Source of the DNA: Chloroflexota bacterium
GTDB lineage: Bacteria > Chloroflexota > Anaerolineae > Aggregatilineales > UBA2796
Direction: 5' to 3'
NCBI GenBank assembly: GCA_021325095.1
Contig: JAJPHV010000143.1
Span: forward strand, 1 to 33,169
Length of the DNA stretch: 33,169 nucleotides
The notes beneath the pieces are model-generated. The model was not told the DNA's origin. It searched no databases and worked only from the letters and a program-made list of their open reading frames with translations. The position numbers and the translations under genes are program-made. Positions 15,899 to 23,130 of the stretch are shown one piece after another. Numbering within the stretch: the first letter of the stretch is position 1; each line of letters opens with the position of its first letter.

Positions 15899-15927
15899 CA
15901 TACCAATAATTGACGAAAACGTAACGT

Positions 15928-16905
15928 ATGCTCGTCCCCTTTCCCGAAGGTCTGGAACAGGCGCACAACCCGGCAGCCGTGTATCTGGCCGGGTTGCCGA
16001 GCGCCCACAGCCAGCGCACGATGCGGGCTGCCCTTAACAACATCGCCGTTATCGACGGCGCTCGCCCCGATATTCGGCTGGTTGCGGATCGGCGCGGCAA
16101 GCCTACACGGCGCGATCTGACTTACCTGAGCTATAACTGGGCGGCGCTGCGTTTCCAGCACATCACCGCTATCCGGGCCAGGCTGACCGAACTGTACCAA
16201 CCGGCCTCCGTCAATAAGATGCTGACTGCGCTGCGGGGCGTGCTGGCGGCGGCCTACGCGCTGGAAATGATCAGCGCCGAGGACTACCAGCGCGCTGTCA
16301 GGGTCAAGGGCGTCAAAGCCAAGCCCGGATCGCCGGGGCGCACGCTGAACAAGCGGGAGATCAAGGCGCTGGTGCGCGCCTGCAAAGCAGACGACTCGCC
16401 AGCCGGAGCCAGAGACCTGGCCCTGATCGCGGTGCTTTACATGGGCGGACTGCGGCCCTCTGAATTGGTGGCGGCGACCCTGGAAGATTACGAGCAGGCC
16501 AGCGGGCGACTTGTGGTGCGGCAGACGGAAGGGCGAAAGGCGCGCACGGTCTATGTGCAGGGGCGGGCCAAACTGGCCGTCGAAGTGTGGCTGATCACCC
16601 GTGACCTGTGGCCCGGACCGCTCTTTTGCACTATCAACAAGGCGGGCCGGTTAAGCGACCAGGGCCTGACAACGCAGGCGGTGTATAAACTGCTGAAGAA
16701 GCGCGGCGAACAGGCCGGAATCCGTGAATGCAGTGCCCATATACTGCGGCGAACCTGTATCGCCAATCTGCTCAAGAACGGCGTCGATCTGGTGACAGTG
16801 GCCCGGTTGGTGGGCCACAGCAGCGTATACACCACAGCGCGCTATGCTCAACCTTCGGAAGAGATGCTGCGCAAGGCAGTCGGTGTGCTGCGTTTCCCCT
16901 TCTGA
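15928..16905 (+). CDS. Tyrosine recombinase/integrase (XerC/D-like)
   Basis: A protein of 325 residues with the full catalytic set: Arg176 (GGLRPSEL), Lys204 (EGRKARTV), His271 and Arg274 (HILRR), His297 (VGHSS) and the nucleophile Tyr306 (TTARYAQP). An N-terminal SAM-like core-binding domain covers about 10-125. The length is slightly above XerC/XerD. The N-terminus is not the usual Xer type, and there is no phage or element gene nearby, so I call it an orphan recombinase. No good ribosome-binding site precedes the ATG. A strong terminator follows directly. It may serve a small integrated element, chromosome resolution or a site-specific switch. Confidence 0.92.
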   Translation: MLVPFPEGLEQAHNPAAVYLAGLPSAHSQRTMRAALNNIAVIDGARPDIRLVADRRGKPTRRDLTYLSYNWAALRFQHITAIRARLTELYQPASVNKMLTALRGVLAAAYALEMISAEDYQRAVRVKGVKAKPGSPGRTLNKREIKALVRACKADDSPAGARDLALIAVLYMGGLRPSELVAATLEDYEQASGRLVVRQTEGRKARTVYVQGRAKLAVEVWLITRDLWPGPLFCTINKAGRLSDQGLTTQAVYKLLKKRGEQAGIRECSAHILRRTCIANLLKNGVDLVTVARLVGHSSVYTTARYAQPSEEMLRKAVGVLRFPF

Positions 16906-16934
16906 GCGAGCCACGCGCCTGTGCGCTGGCACGA

Positions 16935-16966
16935 AAAACGCCCGGCGTGATCTCACCGGGCGTTTT
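16935..16966 (+). terminator. Rho-independent terminator of the recombinase gene
   Basis: AAAACGCCCGG (16935-16945) pairs perfectly with CCGGGCGTTTT (16956-16966) around a 10-base loop, and the right arm ends in TTTT. It lies 29 bases after the stop. The A-run on the left also makes it usable from the other strand for the small gene ending at 17006. Confidence 0.8.
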
Positions 16967-17005
16967 GAAAGCGTTCGGTTGATAGGACGGGCAGCGAGGG
17001 ACAGT

Positions 17006-17233
17006 CTACATGCCCATCATGAACGCGGCCTCGTCACTGGCGAGCCAATCCTGAATGGATTGGTCGATTGGCTGGGAGGGCGCGGAGACTTCAGTTCCAG
17101 TCGGCGTCTCATCGATGTGAGGAGCGGACTGCGTGCCAGTTGTCTCTCGTAGAGCGCGAGGCGGCGGAGCAACAGGGGCAAGGAATACCTTCGCTGGCTC
17201 ATAGACATCTGCGATTTTGGGTTGAGTCGCCAT
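17006..17233 (-). CDS. Small Pro-rich protein of unknown function
   Basis: A 75-residue protein that I do not recognise. The start at 17233 follows a purine-rich AAGGAGAGGGTGG stretch, better than the further ATG at 17308. The N-terminus MATQPKIADVYEPAKVFL is followed by a Pro-rich segment (APVAPPPRA), an acidic/Thr-rich middle and the C-terminal SIQDWLASDEAAFMMGM. There is no signal peptide or membrane helix. It lies between the recombinase terminator and the first CUT1 operon and has no obvious partner. A short-motif adaptor or a peptide precursor is possible, but there is no modification enzyme nearby. Confidence 0.5.
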   Translation of the reverse strand: MATQPKIADVYEPAKVFLAPVAPPPRALRETTGTQSAPHIDETPTGTEVSAPSQPIDQSIQDWLASDEAAFMMGM

Positions 17234-17373
17234 CTCCGGTCCACCCTCTCCTTGATGATCTTCAGATGTAAACAGTGTAAAAAGAATCGCGTCTTTACAG
17301 TTTCCCAATCTTATAACAATCGTTTTCCCGAATGATCACCGCCTGTCAATAGCGGCGACACCTGGTGTAACGC

Positions 17374-18279
17374 TCACTGTTTGACGGCCCCGGAGGTCAG
17401 GCCACGTATCATCTGGCGGGAGAACAGGGCATAGATGATCAGCACAGGCAGCATGGCAAGGGTGAGCGCCGCCAGCAGCGCCGTCCAGTCCTTGAGGAAC
17501 TGCCCGGTAAACATCTGCACGCCGAGCGTCACCGTGCGCGTTTCTTCCTGAGAGGCCAGAATGAGCGGGAACCACAGGTCATTCCAGGTGGGGATCATGG
17601 TGAAGACGGCCACCGATGCGATGCCGGGGCGGACGAGCGGCAGCACCAGCCGGAAGAAGATGTGATATTCGCTGGCCCCGTCCACGCGCGCGGCGTCTTT
17701 CAGTTCGCGCGGCAGATCGCGCATGAACTGGCTCAGGATGAAGATCGCCAGCGGAAGGTTCTGGGCGATGTAGATCAAGATCAGCGATTGCAGCGTTCCG
17801 GTCAGGCCAAGCGCTGTGCAGATTTTGATGATGCCCACCGTGCCGAGCCGGATCGGGATCATGATCCCGATGGACATATACAGGCCAAGCCAGCGGTTGC
17901 CGGGGAACTGGTATTCCGATAGGGCATAGGCGGCCATTGCCCCGAACAGGATCACCGCAACGATGGTGCTCACGGTCACGATCAGGCTGTTCTGCAAATA
18001 GAGGCCGGTGTTGGCCCGGTCTGGATTGAAGACAAGCTGGTAGCCCGACAGGCTGAACAGGTTGCCCAGTGGGAGCGCGTAGGGATGGGCGAAGATGTTT
18101 TTGCGCTCCTTGAACGAGTTGATGATGGTCAGCACAATCGGGAACATGGCGAGGAACGTGTAGAACAGCAAGATGGCGTGCGGCAGGGCGGAACCGATCA
18201 ACAACCGGTTCAGTGTTTGCCAGATGTCGGATCGGCTTTTGGCTGGCTGCCCTTGCAGGGCGGTGATCTTGGTCGTCAT
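17374..18279 (-). CDS. CUT1 carbohydrate ABC transporter permease (MalG-like)
   Basis: An inner-membrane permease of 301 residues with six predicted helices. The EAA loop that contacts the ATPase reads ELKDAARVDGASEYHIFFRL, and PLVRPGIASV follows. The C-terminus GLTSGAVKQ is typical of MalG-like subunits. GGGGG lies a few bases before the ATG. It is the last gene of the operon ROK, binding protein, MalF-like, MalG-like. With the upstream permease it forms the membrane channel of a sugar importer. No ATPase gene follows. Confidence 0.93.
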   Translation of the reverse strand: MTTKITALQGQPAKSRSDIWQTLNRLLIGSALPHAILLFYTFLAMFPIVLTIINSFKERKNIFAHPYALPLGNLFSLSGYQLVFNPDRANTGLYLQNSLIVTVSTIVAVILFGAMAAYALSEYQFPGNRWLGLYMSIGIMIPIRLGTVGIIKICTALGLTGTLQSLILIYIAQNLPLAIFILSQFMRDLPRELKDAARVDGASEYHIFFRLVLPLVRPGIASVAVFTMIPTWNDLWFPLILASQEETRTVTLGVQMFTGQFLKDWTALLAALTLAMLPVLIIYALFSRQMIRGLTSGAVKQ

Positions 18280-18307
18280 ATTGCCCCCTATTTGCCCCGT
18301 CGCCCTC

Positions 18308-19240
18308 TTAACCTTCCGTCCGCGCCAGGCGTCGCTGCAAGAAGAACAGATAGAACATCACGCCTGCCAGGATCACGACGAAGGTGGCGGCGGCAATGGC
18401 CGTTCCCATCGTCGGATTGCCGGGCTGCAACTGGACGCCGTAATAGGTGCGATAGAACAGCGTGCCCATGATGTCCGTCGCATAATTGGGAACGGCCTGC
18501 GGGCCTTGCGTCGTGTAGATCAGATCGAAGGCATTGAAGTTGCCCACAAAAGTGAGGACAGCGACAATACCAATTGTGGGCAAGACCAGCGGGAACTTGA
18601 TGTTCCAGAAAACTTCCCAGGCCGATGCACCGTCCACGATGGCCGCTTCAATCAGTTCATCGGAGATTCCGATCAGGGCCGCGATAAACAGGATCATGGG
18701 CAGGCCGACCCATTGCCACACAGAGATCAACGAGAGGGCGATCAGCGCCGTTTTTTCGGAACCGAGCCAGGGTTGGACCAGATCGCCCAACCCAAGAAAC
18801 TGCAAGAAGCTGTCGAAGATGCCCCACGTCGGGTTCAGGATCAGGCTCCAGATGAAGCCGATGATGACGACGGAGAGCGTGGTCGGCGTGAAAATGAGGG
18901 TGCGGTACAGGGCGCGGAAGCGCAGCCGGCGCGCCGTGAGCAGCGTCGCCAGCAGCAGCGCCAGGGGGTTCTGCACCAGCATATGGATCGAGAAGAAGAC
19001 GAAGTTATTGCGCAGCGCGTTCCAGAAGCGAGGCGCCCAAAGCTCGCCGAAGAGCAGTTCATTAAAGTTTTGCAGGCCCACGAAGACCGGTTCAGGGCCG
19101 CGCTGGTCGAAGAAGCTCAGGCGCAGCGAGTCCAGCAGTGGATAGGCCATGAACAGGGTGTAAATGACCACTGCGGGTAACAAAAAGACGACGATATGAA
19201 AGGGGAAGGGCTTGCGCCGGTGGGGTGTAGCCTGCTGCAT
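18308..19240 (-). CDS. CUT1 carbohydrate ABC transporter permease (MalF-like)
   Basis: A permease of 310 residues starting with a polar N-terminus and a first helix (FHIVVFLLPAVVIYTLFM). The EAA coupling loop reads ELIEAAIVDGASAWEVFWNI, followed by KFPLVLPTI. GAGGCGG lies just before the ATG. It is 28 bases upstream of the MalG-like gene and forms a heterodimer with it. It is separated from the binding-protein gene by 184 bases holding direct repeats and a GC-rich hairpin, which may lower its expression relative to the binding protein. Confidence 0.93.
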   Translation of the reverse strand: MQQATPHRRKPFPFHIVVFLLPAVVIYTLFMAYPLLDSLRLSFFDQRGPEPVFVGLQNFNELLFGELWAPRFWNALRNNFVFFSIHMLVQNPLALLLATLLTARRLRFRALYRTLIFTPTTLSVVIIGFIWSLILNPTWGIFDSFLQFLGLGDLVQPWLGSEKTALIALSLISVWQWVGLPMILFIAALIGISDELIEAAIVDGASAWEVFWNIKFPLVLPTIGIVAVLTFVGNFNAFDLIYTTQGPQAVPNYATDIMGTLFYRTYYGVQLQPGNPTMGTAIAAATFVVILAGVMFYLFFLQRRLARTEG

Positions 19241-19335
19241 ACCGCCTCGCTCAACTACTTATATCTGGCAGTGTCGCGCTTTTCTAAAATGATAAAACAT
19301 TCTGTTGAAAGTTTCGCACAGCTATTTTTCAAAGG

Positions 19336-19366
19336 GTTGCTGACTCGCCTTGTAGTTGCTGACTCG
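19336..19366. repeat. 12-base direct repeat
   Basis: GTTGCTGACTCG occurs at 19336-19347 and again at 19355-19366, 19 bases apart, directly beside the hairpin at 19368-19391. It may be a duplication left by the repeat element, or a paired protein site. Confidence 0.6.
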
Positions 19367-19367
19367 T

Positions 19368-19391
19368 AGGGGCGGGCTACGGCCCGCCCCT
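19368..19391. repeat. GC-rich REP-like hairpin between binding-protein and permease genes
   Basis: AGGGGCGGGC (19368-19377) pairs perfectly with GCCCGCCCCT (19382-19391) around TACG. Palindromes of the form TAGGGGCGGG are widespread intergenic repeats in several phyla, including Chloroflexota. Here it follows the binding-protein stop by 34 bases and may protect that mRNA from 3' decay. Confidence 0.7.
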
Positions 19392-19424
19392 GATCTGGAA
19401 GCCTTCCGCGAGAGCGACCAGCCG

Positions 19425-20699
19425 TTACGACTTGGCGGCGGGCTTGTACCACTTGTCCAGGTCGGCCTGGATGGCGTCACCGGCCTGCTGCGGCGTCAGC
19501 TTGCCTTGAAGCAGTTGCGAGGTCACGTTCCACAGATTGTTCTCGGTGGGGTGATCCGGGTTGGCACTCAGCTTCTGGTAGGACGAACGCAGGGCCGATT
19601 CACAGGTTCCACGCCAGCTCAGGAAGGTGTTCGCCAGCGGGTCGTCGAGCTTGATCTTGAAGTTGCCCAGCGGGAAGAAGCCCGGCAGGCCGCCGCCATA
19701 GAGCTGTGCGAACTTTTCAGTAGCGACGAATTCCAGGAACTTCTGAGCCGCCTCCGGATTCTTGCTCTTGGCATTGGCGCCCAAAGCGATGTCGAGCTGG
19801 TCGGAGATCACGCACTTGCCATTGGCGCTGGCCGGCGGCGGAGCCTTGAACGCGCCCATCTTGAAGTCAGCGTCCTTGTTGAAGCCCGCGATTTCCCACG
19901 ACCCAGCGGGGAAGATGGCCGCTTTGCCACTGGTGAACAGGCCCTGGCTGTCGGTGTAGGAGATGGCCTCGTGGCCCTTCGGCAGGTAGGGCGCCCATTT
20001 GCTCAACGCTTCAAAGGCAGCCACAAAGCCCTTGTCGTTGTATTTGCGCGTTCCATCGATCAGACCCTTACGGCCAGCATCCCCACCCCAGAAGTTCGGG
20101 CCGATGTTGTCAAAGCCCATGCTGGTGGTCGTCCAGCCTTCTTTCGTCCCAATGGCAAGGGGCGTCATGCCATCTTTTTTGATGTTTTCCAGCAGGGTCA
20201 GGAACTCTTCATAGGTGGCCGGTTCCTTGAAACCCTTCTGGTCGAAGTAGTCTTTGTTGTAGATGAAGCCGTGCAGCACGGAAGCCATCGGCACGCAGTA
20301 CGTCACTTTGCCATCTTCGGTTGTCCAGGCGATCTTGGCAAAGTCGCTGAAGTTTTCCATGCCCTTCAGCTTGGTGACGTCCGTCAGGTTGCCATCCTTG
20401 TAGAGTTGGAGGCCCGCATCAAACGGACGGCAGGTGATCAGGTCGCCCGCCGTACCACTCTTGAGCTTGGCGTTCAGGGCCGCATTGTAATCGGGCGGGT
20501 TGGTCGGCTGGAATTTCACATCGATGTCGGGGTTATCGGCCTTGAAAGCAGCGATGATCTGATCCCAGACGGCTTCGTCGCCGGTGCGCCAGCTTTCGAT
20601 GACCAGCGTCACTTTTTGCTGCGCCTGGGCGGTGTACATCTGAACACCGAGCAGCACGATTGCCAGCACGAGGAACAAACGCAAAAGCCTCTTGTTCAT
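19425..20699 (-). CDS. CUT1 sugar-binding protein (SBP_bac_1)
   Basis: An extracellular solute-binding protein of 424 residues. The start at 20699 gives a proper signal peptide (MNKRLLRLF, hydrophobic core, likely cut after YTAQA near residue 25); a further upstream frame extension lacks one. AAGGGA lies upstream. The mature protein starts with KVTLVIESWRTGDEAVWDQI, the usual first lobe, and has the hinge motif YNKDYFDQKG near 160. GKAAIFPAGSWEIAGF near 250 and KSKNPEAAQKFLEFVATEKF are typical of sugar SBPs. It delivers a sugar or oligosaccharide to the two downstream permeases. The ligand is unknown. It follows the ROK regulator by 117 bases. Confidence 0.93.
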   Translation of the reverse strand: MNKRLLRLFLVLAIVLLGVQMYTAQAQQKVTLVIESWRTGDEAVWDQIIAAFKADNPDIDVKFQPTNPPDYNAALNAKLKSGTAGDLITCRPFDAGLQLYKDGNLTDVTKLKGMENFSDFAKIAWTTEDGKVTYCVPMASVLHGFIYNKDYFDQKGFKEPATYEEFLTLLENIKKDGMTPLAIGTKEGWTTTSMGFDNIGPNFWGGDAGRKGLIDGTRKYNDKGFVAAFEALSKWAPYLPKGHEAISYTDSQGLFTSGKAAIFPAGSWEIAGFNKDADFKMGAFKAPPPASANGKCVISDQLDIALGANAKSKNPEAAQKFLEFVATEKFAQLYGGGLPGFFPLGNFKIKLDDPLANTFLSWRGTCESALRSSYQKLSANPDHPTENNLWNVTSQLLQGKLTPQQAGDAIQADLDKWYKPAAKS

Positions 20700-20816
20700 T
20701 TCTGGAAAGTCCCTTTCTCTTTGACGAATCACATGACAAACCACGTTCTGAGGTACCTTCGTCTGAGCAGGTTGATCCGACTGGTCGTTGCGCTTGCCTT
20801 CACCTTCCTTTTCTGC

Positions 20817-22022
20817 CTACAGGCCCAATTCTCTTTCCAAAAGCAGGGCGCCCGCTCCGAGCAGGATGGAGCGTTCGTCCTGCTCGTTGGCAACGATTTC
20901 AACCCCTTCGGTCATGTACGGAAAAGCCCACGCCTTCACATTCTGCCGTACCTGGTTGAGAAACCTGTCGCCCAGGCCCACCATACTGCCCGTCAGCACA
21001 ATCATTTGTGGGTTCAAGAGGTGGAGAATGATGATGATGGCCTGGCTGAGGTAGGTGGCGACAGACGTAACGAGTTCGGTGCATTGTGGGTCCCCGGCCT
21101 CGAGCGCCTGCCGAATATTGCTGATCGTCACGTCAGCGCCATCGCTGAGGCGCGCCAGGAGCGAAGCGGGATGGCTGCGCACAATGTCTTGCGCCCGCCT
21201 TTTCAGGCTCCAGCCACTGATGGCGGTTTCGAGACAGCCACGCCGCCCACAGAGACACAATGCGTTTAAGGTTGGAAAAGGCGTGTGCCCCAGCTCTCCG
21301 GCAGCAAAGGCATTGCCCTCCACCAGATGCCCTCCGGCCAGGATGCCGACGCCGATGCCGGAACCAACTTTCAGGACGACCAGGTCTTTCACATTCTGGG
21401 CTGTCCCGAAACGCGATTCCCCGATGGCGGCCAGGTTACTGTCGTTGCCCACGCATACCGGGACTTTGAAGCGATCCGCCAGTATTCTGGCAAGAGGAAC
21501 GTTGACCCATTCGAGATAAGTGGCAAGCTGAATCACGCCTGCGCGCATGTCGATGACGCCCGGCGTGCCTACGGCAATGCCGAGCAAGGGACGCGTCGCT
21601 TTGGGCACAATCTCCGCGATCAGGTCGGACAGCGCGTCAACCAGCGCCATTGACGTTGCCCCGTTCATGGGCACTGAGCGTTGTTCCAGCACTTCCATCC
21701 GCAGATCGAGCAGGGCGGTGGTCAGGACGACATCGTTAATGGTGGCGGTAACGATCTGGTAGATGTCTTTGTTGAAGGTCAGCAACGTCGCCTTTTTGCC
21801 GACTCGATCTGTCTGCGTCTCGGGGCCGACTTCAACGACCAGGCCACGTTTGATGAGGTTCTGGGTTAGCTCTGTGACGGAGGGGCGCGAAAGATTCGTC
21901 AGTGCTGCCAGCCGCACCCGCGAGATGGCCGAGTGCGCATAGATTTCGCGCAGCAGCAGTGTTTCGTTATGTCGCTTCAAAGAGGCTGTGGTGGCTTTAT
22001 TGCTGGTTGCGCTCGGAATCAT
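20817..22022 (-). CDS. ROK-family transcriptional repressor
   Basis: A repressor of 401 residues. An N-terminal winged HTH covers about 15-65 (SRVRLAALTNLSRPSVTELT). A ROK sugar-kinase-like domain follows, with LGIAVGTPGVID, the GNDSN loop near 192-196 and ELGH near 243-246. The zinc-binding CLCGRRGCLE is at about 256-265, so the ROK metal site is complete. It is the first gene of the CUT1 operon and very probably controls it in response to the imported sugar. A perfect palindrome (22046-22062) between promoter and start is the likely operator, giving self-control. I chose the ATG at 22022 over the adjoining TTG. Confidence 0.92.
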   Translation of the reverse strand: MIPSATSNKATTASLKRHNETLLLREIYAHSAISRVRLAALTNLSRPSVTELTQNLIKRGLVVEVGPETQTDRVGKKATLLTFNKDIYQIVTATINDVVLTTALLDLRMEVLEQRSVPMNGATSMALVDALSDLIAEIVPKATRPLLGIAVGTPGVIDMRAGVIQLATYLEWVNVPLARILADRFKVPVCVGNDSNLAAIGESRFGTAQNVKDLVVLKVGSGIGVGILAGGHLVEGNAFAAGELGHTPFPTLNALCLCGRRGCLETAISGWSLKRRAQDIVRSHPASLLARLSDGADVTISNIRQALEAGDPQCTELVTSVATYLSQAIIIILHLLNPQMIVLTGSMVGLGDRFLNQVRQNVKAWAFPYMTEGVEIVANEQDERSILLGAGALLLERELGL

Positions 22023-22045
22023 CAAAAAGGCTCTCGTTGGATTTA

Positions 22046-22062
22046 TTCGTAAACATTACGAA
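22046..22062. promoter_or_regulatory. Palindromic operator, likely for the ROK repressor
   Basis: TTCGTAA (22046-22052) and TTACGAA (22056-22062) form a perfect inverted repeat around ACA. It lies 23 bases before the ROK ATG and directly downstream of the predicted -10 box, a classic roadblock position. ROK/NagC/XylR-type operators often have such AT-rich arms. Confidence 0.65.
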
Positions 22063-22069
22063 CAAATTC

Positions 22070-22099
22070 ACGATAGCATAGATCAGGCGGCGCTGTCAA
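22070..22099 (-). promoter_or_regulatory. Promoter of the ROK/CUT1 operon
   Basis: On the minus strand TTGACA (22094-22099) is followed after 18 bases by TATCGT (22070-22075). The -35 is perfect, and the -10 matches four of six positions. The operator palindrome starts just after it. Confidence 0.55.
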
Positions 22100-22166
22100 G
22101 AGGTCGGAATTGGTGAAAACGCAGAAGGCCATCCCCAACCTGGGCGCGAAGGCCCGTGCCCAATGC

Positions 22167-23117
22167 CTACGAGGAGACTTCCTGCGGCCATTGCGCCAGC
22201 CACCGCTCGACCTGCGCTGCCGTCGGGATCGCCAGCCCGCCGTGTGCGGTGGTGCTCAATCCGCCGCAGATATTCCCGCAGCGCAGGCAGACTTCGAGGG
22301 AATCCCCGCGCAGGTAGCTGTAGAGAAAGCCGGCATTGAAGCAGTCGCCCGCGCCAGTCGTGTCGATCACATTGACCGGGATCGCCGGTTCTCGAATAAT
22401 CTCATTGCCGCAGCGAGCGATGACGCCCTCTCCGCCGCACTTGATGACGACCACCGGCGTCAGTTCGGCCAGTTTCGCCAGTGCCGCTTCGACCTCGACC
22501 TCGCCGGTGAGCGCCAGCGCTTCGGCGGCATTCGGGGCAAAGATATTCACGGCGCGCAGCGCCTCGGCAATGCCCGGTGTCGCCAGCGTGACGTTGTGAG
22601 CCTGGCAGTCCATATAGATGAGCGCGCCGACCTCACGCGCTGCGGCAGCAACGTCGAATAACTTCTGACCCAGATACAGCCCCGACAGCAGGACACAACG
22701 CGGCCTGTACTGCCGGACAAGCGGCGCGAGGGGTGTCTCGATTGGCGGATCGCCAAAGGTGACAAAGGCACGTTCGTGCGGAAACGAGAGCGAGACCGTG
22801 ATCAGGCGCAGCGGGCGCTCGTGCAGGCGGAACAGGCTGTCGTCGATCCCTTCGTGCCGACAGGCGTCGCGCACAAACTGGCTGAACAGATCGCTGCCAA
22901 AGTTGGCAGGCCAGGCCGTGCGCAGCCCCAGGCGATGCATCGCCAGCGCCGGGTAGAAGGCGCCGCCGGGCAGCATTTCAAAACCCGTGCCGACGACCTC
23001 CGCGCCGAGCCTGGGCATGTCCGGCAGCCCTGTGAAAATCAGATCGCAAAAATAGTCGCCCTCAAGCAGCACATCGTATGCAGGCGACTGGTCGGACCGG
23101 TCAGCAGGCGTCGTCAT
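22167..23117 (-). CDS. PfkB-family carbohydrate kinase
   Basis: A ribokinase-family kinase of 316 residues. GGAFYPALAMHRLGL (51-65) is the N-terminal substrate region. The signature DTTGAGDCFNAGF is at 252-264, with catalytic Asp258 and the anion hole. It ends the operon SBP, two permeases, GH4 glycosidase. It would phosphorylate the monosaccharide released by the glycosidase, or a breakdown product. The specificity is not readable. The ATG at 23117 lies 13 bases after the GH4 stop; an upstream ATG at 23180 would overlap GH4 by 50 bases and add an unconserved-looking head. No strong ribosome-binding site is present, so coupling to GH4 translation is likely. Confidence 0.88.
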   Translation of the reverse strand: MTTPADRSDQSPAYDVLLEGDYFCDLIFTGLPDMPRLGAEVVGTGFEMLPGGAFYPALAMHRLGLRTAWPANFGSDLFSQFVRDACRHEGIDDSLFRLHERPLRLITVSLSFPHERAFVTFGDPPIETPLAPLVRQYRPRCVLLSGLYLGQKLFDVAAAAREVGALIYMDCQAHNVTLATPGIAEALRAVNIFAPNAAEALALTGEVEVEAALAKLAELTPVVVIKCGGEGVIARCGNEIIREPAIPVNVIDTTGAGDCFNAGFLYSYLRGDSLEVCLRCGNICGGLSTTAHGGLAIPTAAQVERWLAQWPQEVSS

Positions 23118-23130
23118 TGGCGTGTGCGGC

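Noticed and set aside
14906..15901. A minus-strand open frame of 331 codons
   Set aside because: It lies opposite the SDR gene, which has a complete catalytic set and a ribosome-binding site. No family features are seen.
17336..17370. Small inverted repeats after the MalG-like gene as a terminator
   Set aside because: The arms are only 4-5 bases and no U-run follows, so they are too weak to call.
19356..21269. A plus-strand open frame of 637 codons
   Set aside because: It is antisense to the sugar-binding protein and the ROK repressor, both with clear families. The translation shows no domain and is an effect of GC-rich codons.
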